Part shown: piece after piece, positions 11,690-22,784 of the stretch
How the letters are laid out: every line of letters starts with the position of its first letter
How positions within the stretch are numbered: position 1 is the stretch's first letter
Source of the DNA: Prionace glauca
Lineage: Eukaryota > Chordata > Chondrichthyes > Carcharhiniformes > Carcharhinidae
DNA length: 64,000 bases
Assembly (NCBI GenBank): GCA_037974335.1
Contig: CM075760.1
Span: 40,960,603 to 41,024,602 of the forward strand
Direction of reading: 5' to 3'
Program-made: the position numbers and the translations under genes
Notes under the pieces: generated by a model
What the model was told of the DNA's origin: nothing
Seen by the model: the letters and a program-made list of their open reading frames with translations, nothing else
The model's database searches: none

Positions 11690-14599
11690 ATGAGGTCTAA
11701 AGTTAAGGATAGGGTACAGGTAAGGGAAGAGGCAAAGGATGTCCCAATTGGTGGCGTTACGGCAAGTAGGGTCCAGGTGAAGGCTGGGATGAAAGCGCTT
11801 TATCTGAATGCACGAAGCATTCGGAATAAAGTGGATGAGCTGATGGCGCAGATCGACACAAATGGATACGATCTGGTGGCCATTACAGAGACGTGGCTGC
11901 AAGGTGACAGGGACTGGGAGATGAATGTACAGGGTTATCAAGTGTTCAGGAAGGATAGGCAGGAGGAAAGAAGGGGTGGAGTAGCTCTGCTGATTAAGGA
12001 TAGTATCAAGGTGGTAGCAAGGGATGATATCGGAGCCAAGGAGCAGAAAGTGGAATCGTTGTGGGTGGAGATTAGGAACAGAAAAGGGAGGAAGACGCTA
12101 GTGGGTGTCGTCTATAGGCCACCGAATAATGATCTGGAGGTGGGGCGGGCTGTTAACGCGCAAATAAGTGCAGCGTGCAGGAATGGGACGGCAGTAGTTA
12201 TGGGAGATTTCAATCTGCATATTGATTGGTCGACCCATGTTGGACGAGGTGGGCTCGAGGAGGAGTTCTTGGAATGCTGCCGGGATAATTTCCTTGAACA
12301 GTGTGTGTTGGAGCCGACGAGGGAGCGAGCTATCTTGGATCTGGTGCTATGTAATGAGGCGGGTAGAATTAGGGACCTTGCAGTGAAGGATCCTCTTGGA
12401 GAGAGTGATCATTGTATGGTGGAGTTTCTGGTGCAGATGGAGGAGGAGAAAGTGGGTTCCCAGACACGCGTCCTTTGTTTGAATAGAGGGGAGTATGGTA
12501 GGATGAGAGAAGAATTGGCGAATGTGGACTGGGGGAACGCGTTGGAAGGTAGGTCTGCTGAGGAGCAGTGGAGGATCTTTAAGGAGATCTTTCTTGGTGC
12601 TCAGCAGAAATTTATTCCGATGGTTAAAAAGGACAGTAGGAGGAGAGGTAATAAGCCGTGGATAACGAAGGAGGTGAAGGAAAGTGTTAAATTAAAAGCG
12701 GAGGAGTTTAGAGTAGCTAAGAGCAGTGGGCGAGAAGAGGATTGGGAAAGGTTTAAATGTCAACAAAGATTGACAAAGAAATTGATAAAGGAGGGTAGGA
12801 GAAGCTATGAGGCTGGGCTAGCACTTAATATAAAAAAGGATAGCAAGAGTTTTTATAAATATATAAAAAGGAAGAGGCTGGCTAGGATAAACGTTGGTCC
12901 TTTAGAGGATGAGAAAGGGGAGCTAGTGGTAGGGGATAGGGATATGGCTAAGGTCTTGAATAACTTCTTTGTTTCTGTCTTCACGGAGGAGGACCTGAAT
13001 AATTTGCCGGGTGTTAGCGATGGAAAGGTGGTAGGAATGGAGGGTCTTAATGACATTACTGTTACTAGAGAGGTGGTGCTCGACAGACTGGAGGGGCTGA
13101 TTGTGGACAAGTCCCCAGGACCGGATGGAATGCATCCGAGGGTTCTGAAAGAAATGGCGGAGGTGATAGTGGATGCCTTGGTGGTTATTTTCCAGACGTC
13201 GCTGGATTCCGGGGAAGTGCCGGAAGATTGGAAAACGGCTAATGTTACGCCGTTGTTTAAGAAGGGTGGCAGGCAAAAGGCGGGGAATTATAGGCCGGTT
13301 AGTTTAACGTCTGTGGTAGGTAAAATGTTAGAAACCGTCATTAAGGAGGAAATAGCGAGGCATCTTGAGGGGAATTGCTTGATAGGGCGGACGCAACACG
13401 GTTTCATTAAAGGGAAGTCGTGTCTGACAAATTTACTGGAGTTCTATGAGGATGTGTCTAGGGCAGTGGATGGAGGAGAGCCGGTGGATGTGGTCTTTCT
13501 GGATTTTCAGAAGGCGTTTGACAAGGTACCTCACAAGAGGTTATTGCAGAAGGTCAGGGGACATGGAGTTGGGGGTAGGGTGTTAGCGTGGATAGAGGAT
13601 TGGTTGTCAAATAGGAGGCAGAGAGTGGGGGTCAATGGATGCTATTCGGATTGGCGGTTGGTGACTAGTGGGGTGCCCCAGGGGTCGGTGCTGGGGCCTC
13701 AGCTATTTACCATTTATATAGATGATCTGGAGGAGGGAACCGAGTGCAGGGTGTCGAAATTTGCTGATGACACCAAGATTGGGGGAAAGGCAAATTGTGC
13801 GGAGGGTGTGGAGAGTCTGCAGAAGGATCTAGATAGGCTGGGCGAATGGGCCAGGAAATGGCAAATGGAATTTAATGTTGGCAAGTGTGAGGTGGTCCAC
13901 TTTGGTAGGAGGAATGGTAGGAAGGACTATTAATTACGGGGCGAAAAACTGCAGCAGGCGACGGTGCAGAGGGACCTCGGGGTCCTTGTGCATGCGTCGC
14001 AAAAACCCAGCTTGCAGGTGCAGCAGGTGGTCAGGAAGGCGAATGGGATGCTGGCCTTCATAGCGAAGGGGATTGAATATAAAAGTAGGGAGGTCTTGCT
14101 GCAGCTGTATAGGGCATTGGTGAGGCCGCAGCTGGAGTACTGTGTGCAGTTTTGGGTGCCGCACCTGCGCAAGGATGTTTTGGCCCTGGAGGGAGTGCAG
14201 AGGAGGTTTACTCGGCTGATACCGGAGTTGAGGGGATTGAGCTATGAGGAGAGGCTGAATAAACTAGGCTTGTACTCGTTAGAGTTTAGAAGAATGAGGG
14301 GAGATCTCATTGAGACGTCTTAGATGATGAATGGGATGGATAGGATAGAGGTGGAGAGACTGTTCCCGCTCAAAAAAGACAGTAGGACTAGGGGGCACAG
14401 CCTCGAGATAAAGGGGGGGCGGTTTAGAACAGAGTTGAGGAGGAACTTCTTCACTCAAAGGGTGGTGAATCTCTGGAATTCTCTGCCCGTTGAAGTGGTG
14501 GAGGCTGCCTCGCTAAATATTTTTAAGAAACGGGTTGATGGGTTTTTGATAAGAGAAGGGATTAAGGGTTATGGGGAGAGGGCGGGAAGGTGGAGCTGA
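11690..14599 (+). pseudogene. CR1 LINE ORF2 (endonuclease-reverse transcriptase), two stops
   Basis: The frame is open from the ATG at 11,690 to TAA at 13,931-13,933, then continues in the same frame to a TAG at 14,321-14,323 and a terminal TGA at 14,597. The N-terminal APE-type endonuclease shows [26 protein letters not shown] and SDHCMV. RT shows [43 protein letters not shown] and [10 protein letters not shown] (catalytic ADD). The C-terminal region LEYCVQFWVP to FFTQRVVNLWNSLP is typical of CR1. Compared with copy 2, the first stop replaces TAC and the second replaces TATAAG, so both look like simple late changes. Confidence 0.92.
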
Positions 14600-14700
14600 G
14601 TCACGACAGATCAGCCATGATCTTATTGAATGGCGGGGCAGGCTCGAAGGGCCAGATGGCCTACTCCTGCTCCTATTTCTTATGTTCTTATGTTCTTATT

Positions 14701-15284
14701 CCCATATTAATGAATCAAGAAAATGGCCATATTTGGGGTTTAAACAGATTAATTGAAGGGACGATGGACTGAAGGTTACGATTGAGGGAAAAGAGAAAAA
14801 ATTAAAGCAACATTTTTTATCCGCAGAGACATTCCGAAATAGAAAGTTTAAGTGTGCTGGGTGTTGTGTGTGAGAAATAGAGGAGAAAGGTTAATTGAGT
14901 GAAATGGTTAAGTTCCTACAATGAATTTACCTCTGCTGAGATTTTTGTGCTTTGTCTTTTCAGTCACAAGGTGCCTTAAGGAAGAAGAAAGAAATAGTCT
15001 CGGAGTCAGATCCGTCTCCTGGGAACCTGTGTGAGTTAATGGAGACTGAGAGAGAGGAGAGAGGTTATCTGATTTAGGTTCAGTCTGAGACAGAGAAAGA
15101 GAGAAGTTCAGTGAATCATTTGAAAGATGCATTGCCTTGGCAGCGGAATGACCAGCTGTACATCACATTCAAGAGCGTCCAGGGCCATTCATTAACTTTA
15201 TTTATTGACTGAGACACAGAATATGCAATAAATACTGAATAAATTACAATATCATGCTTAAAATTAATAGCAATTATTTACACA
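14701..15284. other. No recognised gene
   Basis: This is the flank of the young LINE. A good acceptor-like tract ends at TTTTCAG near 14,962, but the downstream frame closes quickly and matches nothing I know. No repeat was recognised. Confidence 0.4.
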
Positions 15285-15475
15285 GTAATTAGCACTGGTA
15301 CCTCACACTGTTAGGGACACAGGTTTCATTTAAGCCTTGTGTAACTGTGTGGTGTTTACACATTCACCCCGTATGTGCGTGGAGTTCCTCCAGGTTTACT
15401 GCTTTCTTCCTACAGTCCAAAGATGTACAGGTTAGTTGGAGTGGCCATGTTGAATTGTCCTTTAGTGTCCATTTG
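15285..15475 (+). mobile_element. Degenerate tRNA-derived SINE
   Basis: The stretch from TTAGCACTGGTACCTCAC through CAGTCCAAAGATGTACAGG to TGAATTGTCCTTTAGTGTCC follows the order of the intact SINE at 21,972-22,316. The 3' third is missing. Confidence 0.75.
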
Positions 15476-16127
15476 CAGTGCAATGTGACATACATTCATT
15501 CTGTTCCTCAATCTCTTTTGAACAAGAGGATGTTACAAGTTTCATCCCAAACTTTCAATAAAATATTCCAGGAAATGCGAGAGCAATTAAATATGATGAA
15601 CAACTCCCAGTAGTTATTAACAAGACGAAACACATTCTTCGAACCCCATTACATTTTTAAAGCTAATTTCCATCTTTTCATCTCGTTCTGTTCTTTTTTT
15701 CCATCTGTCAAACGCATTTTATAGAAAACCAGTTACTGAGACAGTGTTGGCTTTATTATTAGTGTCCAATATAACACAAAGTAAGGCACGGATGTGTTCA
15801 GTAGTGCATGACACAGAGCCTAACACAATCATATCTGAGATGGAGCCCAATGTAACAGAAATGGCCTCTTGGCTGAACAAAAACTCAGAAATGATGATTT
15901 GTAGCAATTATCACGGCATGTCATCATACAATAATAAATTGAATGGTGTGTCATGTAATATAAACAAATATAAGGTCTATTGAAATGATGATTCAAATGA
16001 GTCGCATGCAGTAAATAAAGACACAAGGCCCAGTGTCTTGCTGTACATGTCTACAACAAATGTATGTGCGAGAGAGAGGGAGAGACAGAGAGAGAAGGAG
16101 GCAGGGGCAGACGCGGGGGGAGAGAGA

Positions 16128-16158
<31 letters not shown>

Positions 16159-16179
16159 AGGCAGGGGCAGAGGCGGGGG

Positions 16180-16212
<33 letters not shown>

Positions 16213-17039
16213 CTGTAAACCATTCCACTTATGATGAATAATCCACTGAGTGTTTCTAGCATTTTCTGTTCGGATCTCGGGCACCCACAGCATCTTGCTT
16301 TTGACCAACGAGATATTTGAACAGGTGACTGAAAGGATGGCCAATACAGGGACAGTTTTATGGATTGACTTAGACGAGGAAAGTGAAATAAGGAGACTTA
16401 GGGAGGGAATTACAAAGCTTAGGCATAGGCAGATGAAGACATCCGAAAGTGAAAAATAATTTCGAAGGTAACAATACAAATTACAGAATATACATATATA
16501 TATATATTCAAACATAACCTAACTGTCAACACTCGTTCTGCGGCGATTTCGTTTTATTTCTCTCTGAAACAGATGAGTAATTAATGAGTGGATAGATATT
16601 TAGCCTGTGGGAGCCCATCTGGCGATATTGCGAGTACAGAATTCTGTCTCACACTGTCAGTGAATCTGTTGAGCGCTATAAATAAGACAGGTCAATCTTT
16701 ATCTCTGAAGTCTGTGTCAAATTGACACAGTGCAGTGCAATATTCAACTAATAAAATGTATCACAACGGTGGTTTTTTGAAGATATTGTAATGAGCACTG
16801 TACGATTATTAAGATATTGACCTGTCCCCGAACATCAGTGAATCACTGAGAAATTGTTCAAACTGAATATTACTCACACAATAACAGAGCAATTAGATTT
16901 TTTTCGCAGCCACTTATCAAAATTAGTAAAAATTAAACTTACTGCTCCAATCAAGAATGATTAGTGTCAGACAGGCACACCCATATTATATCGGAATTGA
17001 TAATATCTCGGCAGGCAACATATTCATGGTCGTATGTTA
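15476..17039. other. AT-rich spacer with degenerate repeats
   Basis: Between 15,740 and 15,985 the minus strand shows the roughly 29-bp TCTCTGTTTATATTA-like repeat. A GA-rich microsatellite is listed separately, and a short TA run sits at about 16,490. No gene is supported. Confidence 0.5.
16060..16215 (+). repeat. GA-rich microsatellite
   Basis: This is an interrupted GAGAGA tract with two GGAGGCAGGGGCAGA blocks, i.e. an imperfect internal duplication. Confidence 0.9.
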
Positions 17040-17950
17040 GATTAACAGAGACAGATGTTGCTGTCATTCAAAGAGACAAATCCCGTGTAATATAAAAAAG
17101 AGATGAGATCTGATGAAATATGAACAGATCCGTGGTCTACTGTCGTATTATTTGAGAGGATCTAATGCAGCACAAATAGAGAAATGGCCGAGGGTGGCAT
17201 GACGAGAGAAATAACCGAATGTAGTGTAAAAAGAGACAAGAACTACTGTCATATAATTAAAGACTGGCTCTGGTACAACGCAAATAGAATAAATAAAGCG
17301 GCATTTTATGCAATGTAAACAAATATGAGATCTGTTGCAATAATGATTCAAGTGAGTCAAACTCAGTACATAAAGAGACATATCCTAGTGCATTGTAATC
17401 AATCTTCTGTATACTGCCCTCTTGCCAGTGAGTAACAGTCTCTTTCTAATCAGTAAAACATTCCCATTCATCACTTTGAGCGTCTGTTTTAAATCTCCCA
17501 TAAACTGCTCAGTTCTAAGGGAACCAAACCAAGTGTTCACCTGTTCTGATAGTGCAGCTTATACACGATTAACGTCAAGCCCGATATGACCTTCTCTACC
17601 TCACCTATTCCCCCTTGTCATTTCATGAATTGATGGAACTTTGACATGGATTCCCATGAATCACTGTCATTCTGTCAGAATAAGACTCAAGGCCAGGAGA
17701 AGACTTGCTTCTGACAGTTAAATGCCAGACAACATATACATGGTCATGTGTTGAATTAGCAGAGATGTATGTAAATATACAAATCCTGTGTAATATAACC
17801 AGAGATGGGATCAGATGTAATAGGATCAGATCCGTGATCTACTCTAGTACTAATAGAGAGGAACTAATGTCTCATAAATAGAGAGATGGCTCAGTGTACA
17901 TAACTGGAGAAATAACCTAATGTAGCATAAATTAATTTGTAATGTATTCG
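17040..17950 (-). repeat. Degenerate 29-bp-class repeat
   Basis: Repeated motifs such as CAGATCCGTGGTCTACTGT, AATATAAACAGAGAT and relatives recur on the minus strand every roughly 25-45 bp. They are related to the TCTCTGTTTATATTA units at 1-450, 7,700-8,060 and 36,400-36,665. No coding sequence is seen. Confidence 0.6.
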
Positions 17951-18299
17951 TGCTATAAATGTATAGTGTAATATTGGACAGAGATCTCAGACTTTAGGCA
18001 CACTGAGGTAAATGTCATCATGCCAAAACACATCTGTGATCAGTTAAGAATGGAAACAACATAATTTCTGAGTCAAATGGTAATGTATTCAATTCCCACA
18101 AGATACCTCGCGATCCAACCTGTGACCCAGTACTGAATGTTCAATTATTCCATTAATAAATGTGATGATATTTCAGTCTCAGGGGTAGTATAGCAATATC
18201 ATTATTAAGTTAGTATTCCAGAAGCTTGGGACAGGAGTTCCAGTTCCACCCTGGCAGCTGGGGAATTTCAGCTCAGTTTATTGATAAAGACATCGTGTG
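17951..18299. other. No recognised feature
   Basis: AT-rich sequence between the degenerate repeat and a SINE remnant. I see no gene or repeat that I can name. Confidence 0.5.
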
Positions 18300-18380
18300 T
18301 ATTTCAAGGTTTGAAGTTTATTTCTTCGTCACATATGGGTTTACATTCACACTGTAATGAAGTTACTGTGAAAATCATAT
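18300..18380 (-). mobile_element. SINE 3'-end fragment
   Basis: TAATGAAGTTACTGTGAAAAT and the preceding bases match the 3' end of the minus-strand SINE at 19,432-19,685. Confidence 0.65.
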
Positions 18381-19430
18381 ATGGTCAAAGCTCATCTTTT
18401 TCTCGGATGTCTTTCAGGGGAGGAAATGTTACTTCTTAGTTAAAAGCTACATAAAATTACCAGAAGAAGAAACAAGCCTGAGGCTTCAGAGATTTTTAAA
18501 ATTCAACAAAAAAAAGTCCAAATAATCGAGGGGGAAATAGAGAATGGGAATAAAATTGCAGGGAACATAAAAATTAATTATAACCGTTTATATCAATATC
18601 TGAAGAGAGAAGGATTGGTTAAGTTAAATGTAAATTCCTTAGAGCCCGAATCCAGGGAATGTATATTGGGGAATAAAGAAATATTAAATGAATAGAACAC
18701 TAAGTTTGACACTACCTTCACACAAGTATCATCCCAGAAATGTTCGGGAACCAAGGGGATAGTTGTAAGACGGTATTGAGGGAAGCCAGTATTAGTAAAA
18801 TCATTCTGGGGAAAATAATAGGGTGAAATTCTGTTTGGTCACTCGGGCCTGGTAATCCCAGAATATGGAAGGAAATGGCCCAGGAAATGTTGGATACATT
18901 GCTGCCCATCTTCTAAAATTCTATACAGGCCGAAACAGTTCCTACAGGTTAGAGGGTGACAAATGTAACCCCGATATATACAGAGAAAGGGAGAATAAAA
19001 CTGATAAATTACAGACTGACTTCAGCATCAGTTAGAGATTGTTATCAAATCCATGATAGGAAAATATTTGGAAAGCATGGATGGAGTTTGATGAAATCAG
19101 TATGGGCTTAAGTAAGACATGTGTACCTTAACAAAACTACTTGCATTTTTTAAGGGTGTAAATAATAGGTGGGGATGGGGGAAGTGGGGTTCTTTCGGTT
19201 AGGGAGGGGAAGGGATGCAACCAGTTTACGTGGTGTATTTGCACTTTCAGAAGATATTTCAGAAGGCTCTTCATAAAATATTGGTAGGCCCAATGAAAGC
19301 ACATGAGATGGGGAGTGATATGTTGGCCTCGGTATAGAATTCATTGACAGATAAGAAACAGAGAGTGGAAATAAATGGGTCTTCTTCCGAGTGACGGTCA
19401 GCTAACAGTGGGGTACCGCAGGGCCCCAAA
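18381..19430 (+). mobile_element. Old, decayed CR1-type LINE ORF2 fragment
   Basis: Translated pieces follow RT order. A region like YQYLKREGLVKLNVNSLE lies near 18,590, and a TNVTPIYTEKGR-like motif near 18,960 precedes a degraded NYRLTSAS motif. GVPQGP lies at about 19,410. Many stops are present. It ends at or just before a minus-strand SINE. Confidence 0.7.
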
Positions 19431-19431
19431 T

Positions 19432-19685
19432 GTTAAATGTGTTCATTCGTCACAAATAAATTTATGTTAACACTGCAATGAAGTTACTGTGAAAATTCCC
19501 GAGTCGCCACATTCCAGCATCTGTTGGGTTACACTGAGGGAGAATTTAGCACGGCCCAATGCACCCTAACCAGGGCGTCTTTTGGACTATGGGAGGAAAG
19601 CGGAGCACCCGGAAGAAACCCATATAGACACGGGGAGAACGTGCAGACTCCGTACAGACAGTGACCCATGCCAGGAATCTCTCTT
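19432..19685 (-). mobile_element. tRNA-derived SINE, minus strand
   Basis: Read on the minus strand, it carries the SINE body GTGCTCCGCTTTCCTCCCA region and the AGTAACTTCATTGCAGTGTT 3' end. The tRNA head is truncated near GGCATGGGTCACTG. Its 3' third differs from the SINE at 21,972, so at least two related SINE subfamilies are present. Confidence 0.8.
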
Positions 19686-19689
19686 CGTT

Positions 19690-20810
19690 GAAGAAGGTCA
19701 TTGTCTGACACTGTGTGGCGTGAATGTTACTCTCCCCTCCTCAACCAAAGTCTGAATGTGTTCGAAGTCTTGCTGCATATGGACACGGACTGCTCCAGTA
19801 TCTGAGGTGTCGCTAATGTGCTGAACAGTGTGCAATCATTAGTGAACATCCCACTTCTGACCTTCTAATGAAGGGTGAAGATTAGGCCACACTATCCTGA
19901 GGAGTTCCTGCAGCAATACCCTGGGACTTAGCTGATTGGCTTTCAACAAACCCAACCACCTTACTCTGTACTCGGTGTAACTGAAGCCAGTGGAATGTTT
20001 ACCCCCGGATCCCCATTGACTGCAGATTGGCTCAGGGTTCTTGATGCCATCATCGGTCAAGTGTTGTGTTGATGTGGAGGGTGGGCACTCTCACCTCATT
20101 AAAACAGCTATTTTCACTATATTTGGACTAAGTTTAAATGATTTCTGGAACCGAATGCTCCTAGTGGAACCCAGACTGAGCTTCATTGAGTAGATTATTA
20201 TTATTATTATTACTGATCGGTTGATCCTCGATACTTTCTATTATTTTGATCGAGTGAGATCGCATTGGGCGATAATTGGCGGGGATGTATTTGCCCTTCC
20301 TTTTGCGATAGAACATGCCTGCTAATTTTCCACACTGTTGGGTATGTGATAGTGATGTAGCTATACTTTAATAGATTGGCCGGTGCACAGCTCGCTCCAG
20401 AGCACAAATCATCATTATTATTGCTGAAATATTGTCAGGACCAATAATCCTTGCAGTGTCCAACCTCTTCAGCACAGGGTTAGGCCACAGATCAATCATG
20501 ATCATATTGCATGGTGGAGCGGGCTCCCGGGCTCGAATGGCCAACTCCTGTTCCAATCTTATCCTGTGAAAGGCATTGAGCTGCTTGGAAACTGGCATCT
20601 GTGATGCTGGGGACCTCAGGAGGAGGCCGAGATGGAAAATCCTCTCGGCACTTCTGGCGGAAGATTGTAGCAATTGTTTCAGTTTTGATCTTCTCCATTT
20701 GCTGAGCTCTCACATCGCTAAGAATTGAGGTTTTATTTGAGGCTCCTGCTGCGGTTAATTTCTTTAATGTCCACCACCATTCAGAACTGTACGTGGCAGA
20801 AGTGCAAAGT
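19690..20810 (-). mobile_element. Decayed LINE of a second clade, minus strand
   Basis: Minus-strand translation gives IGPDNISAI near 20,440 (RT motif around SGPDNIP). An NLLKYSYITITYPTVWKI-like stretch near 20,360 matches the usual QYSYNTGIYPAMWK. Degraded RT continues downstream to about 19,690. I recognise this as a widespread shark LINE that differs from the CR1 copies here. Other fragments lie at 28,871-29,595, 37,505-37,730, 43,660-44,080 and 45,520-45,745. Confidence 0.75.
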
Positions 20811-21180
20811 TAGATCCTACCTGGAAAAATTCGGATCAAGGTGATTGTGTGATGTATACATTGACATGTACTGGTGCAATACCAGTTTAAACAGCGTGCT
20901 ATATGTTATAATATATTATAATCATGGACGGGATCCATTCTAACATATATACATATGGAGGCCAATTCAAAATGAACAGATGCAGGGTCCAGTGTATTGC
21001 GGCAGTCCATGCTTCATGTAATGTAACCCACCAAGATTTATTTCCATCTGCTGGCAATACTTTGTAATTACAGTTAGTGTGAAAATATCATTGTCAGGTA
21101 TGATCTATGGTATCAATGTAACAAGAATTCACATCCATTAATGTAATATTACTTCCTCTTCTGCAAGGTGCCAAAATTTA
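20811..21180. other. No recognised gene
   Basis: AT-rich spacer with weak resemblance to the degenerate 29-bp-class repeat. Nothing coding is supported. Confidence 0.45.
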
Positions 21181-22385
21181 TGGTGCAATGAATTGTACCT
21201 GTCCGTTGCTGAATTATGCAGATGAAGTGGTGTACGGCAGGAATCTGTCTGGGGCCTCAATTATTTACAATATTCATTAAGGGCTTAGATTATGGGACAA
21301 AGAGTCAAATATCCAAATGATCAAGATATAATTTGTAGAAGGGACAACGCTAAATTTAATGGATGCCAAATAGGATTTGGGGTTCGGCACATAGTTTCTT
21401 AAAATGTCACGATCTGCTGCAGAAATTAATCATTAAGACCAATGGAATGCCTCCCTCTATATCCAAAGGACTGGGGGATACGGAGGCAGATGTTGTGCTC
21501 CAATTGTGCACAATCCTTGTTCCACCCCAATTAGAGTACTGTGAGCAAGTATGGGCAACATATCTTTGGAAAAATGTTGACTCTGGACGGAGTTCAACGC
21601 AAGTTGCGAGGAGAGATTAGACGAATTTAGACATTTTTCTCTCGAATTCAGAAGATTGAGGGCTGTTCTGATAGAAACCTATGAAATACCTACAGGGAAG
21701 GATTGTTTCAATTAATTGAAGGTTCGTGGTTAAAAGGCCATAGTTGAAAAAAATAGGGAAAGGCCTTTCAGGAGAGTTGATAGAAAACATTCGTACATGT
21801 CGAGAAAGGTGAATGATTGGAACTCTCTTCGGCAATTGCCGGTGGGAGCTGGTACAATTGTTACATATAAGTCTGAGGTCTTCTTTAATTGAACAGGTGT
21901 ATCAATAGATATGGACTTAGCGAAGCCAAAATGGATTCAGCCACAGATCAGCCATGATCTTATTAAATAAGATCATGGCGGCACGGTAGCACAGTGGTTA
22001 GCACTGCTGCTTCACAGCTCCAGGGTCCTGGGTTCGATTCCCGGCTCGGGTCACTGCCTGTGTGGAGTTTGCACATTCTCCTCGTGTCTGCGTGGGTTTT
22101 CTCCAGGTGCTCCGGTTTCCTCCCACAGTCCAAAGATGTGCAGATTAGGTTCATTGGCTATGCTAAAATTGCCCCTTAGTGTCCTGGGATGTGTAGGTTA
22201 GAGGGATTAGCAGGTAAATGTGTAGGGATATGGGGATAGGGTCTGGGTGGGATTGTGTTCGGTGCAGACTCGATGGGCCGAAGGGCCTGTTTCTGCACTG
22301 TAGGGTTCTATGTTTGTAAATGGTGGGGCCAGTTCGAGGACCTGAGTGGCCTACGCCTGTGGTTATGTTCCGATGTTGCCAGGGC
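21181..22385 (+). mobile_element. Decayed CR1 LINE 3' half, split by a SINE
   Basis: ORF2 C-terminal remnants (a GIEYKSR-like region, an LEYC-like region near 21,530, a FFSRIQKIEG-like region) run to about 21,960. The 3' UTR mark CAGCCATGATCTTATTAAAT follows. The UTR then resumes after the SINE with GGGGCCAGTTCGAGGACCTG. This is the same CR1 subfamily as copies 1 and 2, but much older. Confidence 0.8.
21972..22316 (+). mobile_element. Full-length tRNA-derived SINE
   Basis: The head GGCACGGTAGCACAGTGGTT has an A-box-like TAGCACAGTGG (21,987-21,997) and B box GGTTCGATTCC (22,031-22,041). The body contains GGTTTCCTCCCACAGTCCAA and the 3' end GATGGGCCGAAGGGCCTG. It lies inside a CR1 3' UTR, with AAAT repeated at both flanks as a possible short target duplication. 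These features resemble HE1-type elasmobranch SINEs. Confidence 0.9.
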
Positions 22386-22784
22386 AGTATCAGATGAAAA
22401 TGGCTCAATCCATGGGAATGTATTTTTGTTGATTTTGGTTAAAAGGAGGGATGTTGCCCAGGGAGCTATTGGAGACCACAGGACCTTTAACGTCCACCTC
22501 AGCAAACTTGGCGTTAGGGAAAATGTTCCTCATTCCATTTGAAATTTAGTTGGGTCTCTGAAGGCTCCCAGGAAGCCAAGATGTAGTTTTAAGTTAAAAG
22601 AAAACGTGTGTGTGTGTGTGTGTGTGTGAAAGGGAAACAATTTGTGGGGAAGAATGGGAACGACAGAATATATGTGTGTGCGTCTTTGTGTGTTGTCTGA
22701 TAAATTTCATATAATTTACAAATCAACATCACAATTAAAACCGGCATCCTTCCATTTCCAATAGAAAAGTTAGAATCACAGTAA
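22386..22784. other. Short spacer with TG repeat
   Basis: A TG dinucleotide run lies at about 22,606-22,629. Otherwise no feature was recognised. Confidence 0.5.

Larger units (their letters stand above)
10750..14700 (+). mobile_element. Nearly full-length young CR1-type LINE (copy 1)
   Basis: The element carries ORF1 (to 11,654), then ORF2 with endonuclease and reverse transcriptase, then a short 3' UTR and a TATGTTCT microsatellite tail at about 14,685-14,700. That tail is typical of CR1-clade elements. The 3' UTR holds GATCAGCCATGATCTTATT and GGGCCAGATGGCCTACTCC, marks of this subfamily also seen at 28,430, 38,510 and 22,330. It differs from copy 2 (26,226-28,520) by roughly one base per hundred. 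ORF2 has two point-like stops, so it cannot make the full protein itself. The 5' boundary is uncertain. Confidence 0.9.

Noticed and set aside
14940-15060. Host exon after the TTTTCAG acceptor near 14,962
   Set aside because: The following frames close within about 30 codons and match no family.
21981-22050. Possible tRNA gene
   Set aside because: A and B boxes belong to the head of a SINE. The cloverleaf is degenerate and continuous with the SINE body.
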